A stretch of 64,000 bases of DNA from Undaria pinnatifida (lineage: Eukaryota > Sar > Phaeophyceae > Laminariales > Alariaceae), in NCBI GenBank assembly GCA_012845835.1, contig JABAKD010000002.1:14653129-14717128 (forward strand). Reading direction: 5' to 3'. Below, one piece after another: positions 59,163-64,000 of this stretch (the stretch's first letter is position 1; every line of letters begins with the position of its first letter). The position numbers were made by a program, and so were the translations under genes. Below the pieces are notes generated by a model that worked only from the letters and a program-made list of their open reading frames with translations, made no database searches and was not told the DNA's origin.

Positions 59163-59924
59163 TTCCAAACTAAGCCTTATAACAACATACCGGTACTACT
59201 ATACTACACCAGGTTTGTACATACCATCAGGTACTACGCTGTTGGATCACAATGCACGCCCAGCTCAGATCTGTCCGGCTATATATAGCCCAGCAGCGCA
59301 GCGTAGCGCCGTGCGGAGCCGTGCGGTGCGGTGCCGTGCCCTTGACTGCGGTGCTGTGTCGTGCTGCGCTGTGTGCCTTCTTTCGAACATAGAGCAGTAC
59401 CGGGTATAATAATACGTGTTGTTGTGTACTTTTCTTCTTTTTTCTTTTTCTACATGTATTTGATCTTTCACAGCCCCCTGTTTTTTCCCCCACGCAAATT
59501 ACCCCCGTACTGCCGATCAGAACGTAACACCGGTAACAAAAGCACACAGCACAGCTGAGCACAACAGGGCAATTTGGTCTGCACAAGCAGCTCTTGGCAT
59601 TATCAAATCGCTGTTCGCACCAAATCATAGGCCTCTTCTTTCTGCCCCCTTCACATGTTTTTAGTTGCATTCTTCCTTGCCTTGCGCGAGCGTAGCGGGC
59701 GTTGTCAGCCGCCCGCGGAGTGGAGCCCTTGTAGTATTATATTGTTAATAGACCAGCAAAAGCGCCGACTCGGTTATCTCTGGAGCACCAGGTTCCGCAC
59801 GTTTTCTAACTGTTAACAACGAAGCGCTGGAGAGCTTCGACAGTATCGAATAGTACAACTCTTGAGTGCAACGATGACTCGTACCCCCCCCCCCCCCCAT
59901 CGCAAATATCACAACTCACGGCGC

Positions 59925-60520
59925 TTCGTGCTTGGTACAAGCAATGTCTCGTCTGGTTGATGAAAACCCGACGTGCTTCGTCCCGGCATTGTATAGGTGC
60001 GAGGGCCTATCTATGGTCCGACAGACTACAAAAGGCATGGCAATGGGTAGTCTAACCCACCCCCCCAAGTTATCTTTTTTTTGGCGGTCACGATGATGGT
60101 TATCGGAGTAAGATCATGTTGTGCGGGGTGGAGAACCCTAACTCCGCACAAGGGGAATGATCGCATCACGCAGTGTGAATATGGTAAGGCACTCACGAGG
60201 AGTTACATAGTAATACCCATGAATGCTGTCCCCGGAGTGGCCACACCAGAAAAAAAGTACTGGTATCAACCATTGGCCCTGCCATCCGTAAGCAAGAAAG
60301 TAGGCACAACGTGTCGGAGTCCGTCTTACAAGCGGTTCTTGGAAGGATGCAGTTCACCCTTCATGCGACTCGCCGAACACCTCACGGCGCTTCGCGCTCG
60401 GTGCAAGCAATATATGCCTGGTTGGTGCAAACCCGACGTGCTCCGTCCCGGCATAGTAGGGGTGCTAGGGTCAATGGCCATACAACTACGGCCATGCACA
60501 AACTGAGTACACCCCCCCCT
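59925..60520 (+). repeat. Dispersed ~430-bp repeat, full copy plus partial tandem copy
   Basis: The full copy at 60070-60520 matches 38300-38740 in order and orientation. A partial copy of its right part (CACGGCGCTTCG...AAACCCGACGTGC) lies immediately upstream at 59928-60065, so the unit can be tandem. Confidence 0.8.
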
Positions 60521-62630
60521 CCTACCACACACTCCCACGCTAGGGGTGCATCATCATCATATTCAAACGAGTTTCCGAGCTCCAAACATGAGTGGAGCTA
60601 GCTCAATATCTCACCCGAACATGACTTCCAACACAACACAACACAGCACAACACAACACAACACACATACGTTCGCGCAACCGCAACCCGACCAACCTTT
60701 CCATGCGCTAGTATGTGCTAGTCTTAAAAGCAAATATTAAAACCGATTGTTCCACTTGTCAGGCAGGGAGAAAGTAACAAGGTAACGAGGTATCAAGGTT
60801 TGAAACATCATATGGCCATTAGTTAACCCAAAAACAACAACCCATACCTCACTATAGAGGGATAAGAGCTATTAACGGACGACTCCCCTCAACAAAAATT
60901 GGAGCAACCAGCATGCGGTCCCAAGGGACACATTCTTTATCCCTCTCGCAATCACCGCTGCCTTCGATGGAGCGCCACTGCAACGGTCGCAGCTGTCTCA
61001 CTTCACCCGACAAAAACCTAATCTACGCCATCCCCTCCATCCGGTGGGTCCCTTCGTTTTTTATCCCCTACACCGTCGAAGTGGGGGTAGTCGAGGTAGG
61101 TCACCGCCAATTCCGTCGTGTCCAATATCTCACCACCGATACCGTGGTTTGTGGTTGACCGTATCCCCTTGATAACGGTCATTCGTTCCCATCGATACTG
61201 TCATAAAACTGTCATAATACAGCGACGGCGGTCGTATCATCGCTAGCAACGCCAATATATACACGACGATAAGTGTCGCATTACCGCGATTAACGGTATA
61301 ACACCGATAATGGTATTGCCGGGTTGCCTCGTTACCGAGCAGGTTCAAAAACACAATACCACCACCTGCCATTACCGTCCCGACCAAGGTGTCTAGGTAC
61401 GAGCTACTGTAATAGCTATCGAGCAACTTTAATAAAAAAAAACGGCATCTGTCACTTCCATCCCGATCCCTGTCATTCCCATCCCGATCGTCGCCGGGGT
61501 GTCGCTGTACCAAACAAATACACCAAGTATACAAACATGTAGACCAAACAAAAGGACCAAACAAATAGACCAAACGAATATACCACGTACCAGGTAGAGT
61601 CGAAACAAATTGCCGCCGTCTTTCAGTGCCGACCGTCCAAATATACGTACCGAGTGATCTCGAGTAGAAGGGACACAGAAGTCTGTACTGTGCAAAGCTA
61701 ATAGTGGAACCATTTCGCCAACCACCTGGGTAATCGCGAGTATTACCCTGTCCGCCAGCACCCATCACAGATAGGAGTACCACTCCATGCCCGTCAGGTA
61801 CTTGGGATGGCAGCTATCGTCCCCTAAATCGCGTACCCTGGGCAGTACTTCCTTCAAGATCTCCAAGGAGCCCTTATCAAATTGAACTATCACAATTTCG
61901 CGACGTGACACGATACCGGCAGGTTTAAGGCGCTATTGAGTCCCGGGTAGGGGGTTGGTTACCCGATGCCGTCACCTTTCAAACCCCGGGGAAGGCGACA
62001 TATAACAACATACCTAGACATTCCATAATCACGCTCCCTGGGCAGTACTACGTACAAAGTCTCCAAGAAATCGTGTTCAAAACAACACGCACGTCACACC
62101 ACACCATGACTACAAGTAGCTTCGAGGGACGCAGTGAGTGCCGGGCCAGCAGCCCAATCGTTGGATCTCTTTGCACGCATAATACGGAGCATGAAAGTCA
62201 CCGTGGCAAAGATCTTGTCGTATGTTGCACCTGTTGCGTTCATCGCCATTTGTTAGTTTTCCAACCTATAATTGCAACCCTATGAACCAATAACTAGCCA
62301 ATAACTAGCCAAGAACTAGCCAAGAACTAGCGAATAAATAGCGAATAACTAACGTCCTGGGCCTATGGGCAGGATACACGGGTACCCGACTGATAGACGG
62401 ATGTCGGCGTAACTGCCCACAAAAGGCGTATCTATCTGCGAGTACCCTGGGTATTTTCCCCAAAAACAATAACGGGTACCCGTTGGCCACGGGCAGTTCC
62501 TGGGTTACACCATATTTATGTCGATAAAAGGAAGCCTATGCCACCACCACAGCCATCACTGTGGCTCACAGCGCTGTGCTCAACTGCGCAAAAACTATCA
62601 TCATATACCTGGTACAAAATACAACAACAG
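60521..62630. other. Intergenic: no gene seen
   Basis: ACAACACA repeat (60625-60667). AACTAGCCAA units at 62290-62345 and CGGGTACCCG-type palindromes at 62385-62480. A 217-codon minus frame (61130-61783) contains simple-sequence residues and no domain. Confidence 0.5.
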
Positions 62631-63108
62631 CTAGACTGAAGGCATTCTCTCAGTCAGGGCCCATACCAACTGAAGAATCAGCAGTCCAACCTCGTCTGGA
62701 GGACCAGGCAGACAGAAGTGATCATCATCAGATCCTAGTTCTGCCCCCATCGTGAAATTACTCATGGTCTCCATCATATTGTTGACCGGTATATGGTTCC
62801 CTTTAGCGGCCAAAAATGCCTCTCTATCACCGAACTCCCAGTCATTAATGTTGCCTACTCCATCGTATGTCGCGAGCCATATAAAAGGGACGCCTACTTG
62901 GTGGAAATGCTGTGCAGAAGCGACCGTGCGTTTCGTGTCCATGACCGGCTTGTTGCCAGAATTGGCGACAACGACGTCGTAATCGGACATAGAGGTGCCA
63001 AACTCCTGAAAAGAGTGCTCGATCGACTTGTTGCCCTCATGGTGTGCAAACCAGTAGTGAACCGTGACGTTATTGTCAAGCTCATAGACTGCTTGGTCGT
63101 CGCAGCAC
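62631..63108 (-). CDS. PC-esterase/TBL-like (SGNH-type) protein, last exon
   Basis: 158 codons plus stop. Visible motifs: VTVHYWFAHHE, SDYDVVVANSGNKP and, near the C-terminus, DDDHFCLPGPPDEVGLL. The last is the D-x-x-H-x-C-x-P-G-x-x-D block of the PC-esterase/Trichome Birefringence-Like family. In that family the Asp and His complete a Ser-Asp-His triad with a GDS serine, which should lie in an upstream exon outside the window. Members O-acetylate cell-wall polysaccharides or act as esterases in the secretory pathway. Acceptor tgctgttttag; the split Arg codon joins the exon at 63699-63898. Function is inferred from the C-terminal motif only. Confidence 0.75.
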
Positions 63109-63698
63109 CTAAAACAGCAGATATATTATGGTTGGTGGCGTGTTCGAAACGTAAGGGGGGGCGGAAGAACAAGGGGTTACAAACAACAAATCAGGGCAGA
63201 CCATATTTAATCGGACCAAGACAAACCAAATAATCCTATGTATGCCTATCAAAAGTATTTATCCGATAAAGCGAGCGTCTGAACGAACTGGCTCCACCTA
63301 TTAATAGGCCCATGCGAGTCCTCCTTCTTAAAAATGCACCCTGGGTTCCGGTAGCAAATGGGCACACTCACTAAACAGCGGGCGACGCAAGGGTATAACA
63401 TCACCAACAAAAGATTTCGTTAGCCAGCCCCGACGTGGTGCATGATTCAAATTATCGCTAACACAACATGCAGGACCGCGCCTCGGGGGGACTGCTATTT
63501 TAATGTGTTCATCTGGTACATGTATGCCGTAGCTTTGCTTGCACGTCCGTCGGTGGAGGCTTGCACGCCCGTTGGCGGAGACCTTCTACGAAAGTATAGG
63601 AATAACAGCTATTGTGCCCTCAGATGCGTGACCACCATATTTCATTGAACACCAAACCTAGTTTGCGTGCTACACGAACCACGAAACAGTAAGCGTAC

Positions 63699-63898
63699 CT
63701 TAAGGCTGAAGGGAATTCCTCTTTATGCACACATCCGGCCGCACTCAGCTTCTCCTCATACCGTGGCATGCAGCCTCGACATTGTTTGTCAACATCCACC
63801 GTCGCCATTGTCAGGTCGGCGTTATCTCTTCCCAGCATCAACGCCGCTTCTCTACTTACGATCCTCTCCGCGTACCGACACATAATTCCTTCGAACAC
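63699..63898 (-). CDS. PC-esterase/TBL-like protein, penultimate exon (partial gene)
   Basis: Open from acceptor atcttgacacag (phase 0) to donor GTACGC at 63698 (phase 2), and the phases fit the last exon. It encodes FEGIMCRYAERIVSREAALM and VDVDKQCRGCMPRYEEKL. Three Cys and the GRDNAD segment could belong to the region between the GDS and DxxH motifs. I see no GDS motif here. The 5' exons must lie beyond base 64000. Confidence 0.65.
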
Positions 63899-64000
63899 CT
63901 GTGTCAAGATTATGACGGTTTAGGTAATGCCTTAGCAACCCCTGGCAGTTTTTCTTGAGGAAACGTGCGAAGCACGAAGCAAGTTGTTAAATGAATCATA

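Larger units (their letters stand above)
1077..62614. repeat. Dispersed 9-mer TACCAGGTA / TACCTGGTA
   Basis: Exact copies counted by eye begin at 1077, 5423, 5430, 15638, 18257, 18316, 22480, 22589, 23232, 23628, 23675, 27779, 31616, 31928, 32139, 37451, 41281, 41288, 42947, 42986, 49164, 50555, 53801, 55750, 61588 and 62606. About 0.5 would be expected for a 9-mer on two strands of 64 kb at even base composition. At 5423-5438 the two orientations overlap to form the palindrome TACCAGGTACCTGGTA. Confidence 0.85.

Noticed and set aside
61130-61783. 217-codon minus ORF
   Set aside because: Contains translated simple repeat (GDDRDGNDRDRDG) and no recognisable domain or exon-like ends.
1-64000. 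Bacterial or organellar origin
   Set aside because: Conserved proteins are split by GT..AG introns with consistent phases, and most of the window is repetitive non-coding DNA.

Overview
The window is nuclear DNA from an intron-rich eukaryote, most likely a stramenopile alga such as a brown alga. Coding information is in short exons (66-1065 bp) with GT..AG junctions. They are separated by introns up to 12 kb that are full of microsatellites, tandem arrays and dispersed repeats. There are no operons, no Shine-Dalgarno spacing, no rRNA and no intact tRNA gene. The lineage call rests on gene architecture and is an inference; I could not search any database.

Three genes could be assembled by hand. 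(A) Minus strand, 24080 down to 6309: twelve exons that keep one frame (1133 codons plus stop). They encode a sterol/lipid-type glycosyltransferase fused, through a Thr-rich linker inside one uninterrupted exon, to an FkbM-family (Methyltransf_21) methyltransferase. (B) Plus strand, 24360 to 53502: sixteen exons that keep one frame (987 codons plus stop). They encode gamma-tubulin complex component 4 (GCP4), with a region of about 270 residues resembling a legume-lectin/concanavalin A fold inserted between its two gamma-tubulin-complex halves. (C) Minus strand, right edge: the last two exons of a PC-esterase/TBL-like (SGNH-type) protein whose 5' part lies beyond base 64000. Genes A and B start 279 bp apart on opposite strands and probably share a promoter.

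Layout: 1-6.3 kb has no recognised gene, only two weak exon candidates and one ORF. 6.3-24.1 kb is gene A; its first intron (17.3-23.8 kb) holds a large array of 42-bp palindromic units. 24.1-24.36 kb is the shared promoter. 24.4-53.5 kb is gene B; its first intron (24.8-36.9 kb) holds a second, related 43-bp array plus several tandem and inverted duplications. 53.5-62.6 kb is intergenic, with a broken Tc1/mariner-like transposase, tRNA-derived SINE-like copies and a dispersed 430-bp repeat. 62.6-64 kb is gene C. The 9-mer TACCAGGTA/TACCTGGTA occurs at least 26 times, far above chance, almost always outside exons.

Genes A and C would both act on carbohydrates or glycoconjugates (sugar transfer and O-methylation; acyl transfer or esterase chemistry). 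Gene B acts in microtubule nucleation. I see no evidence that the three work together beyond the shared promoter of A and B.
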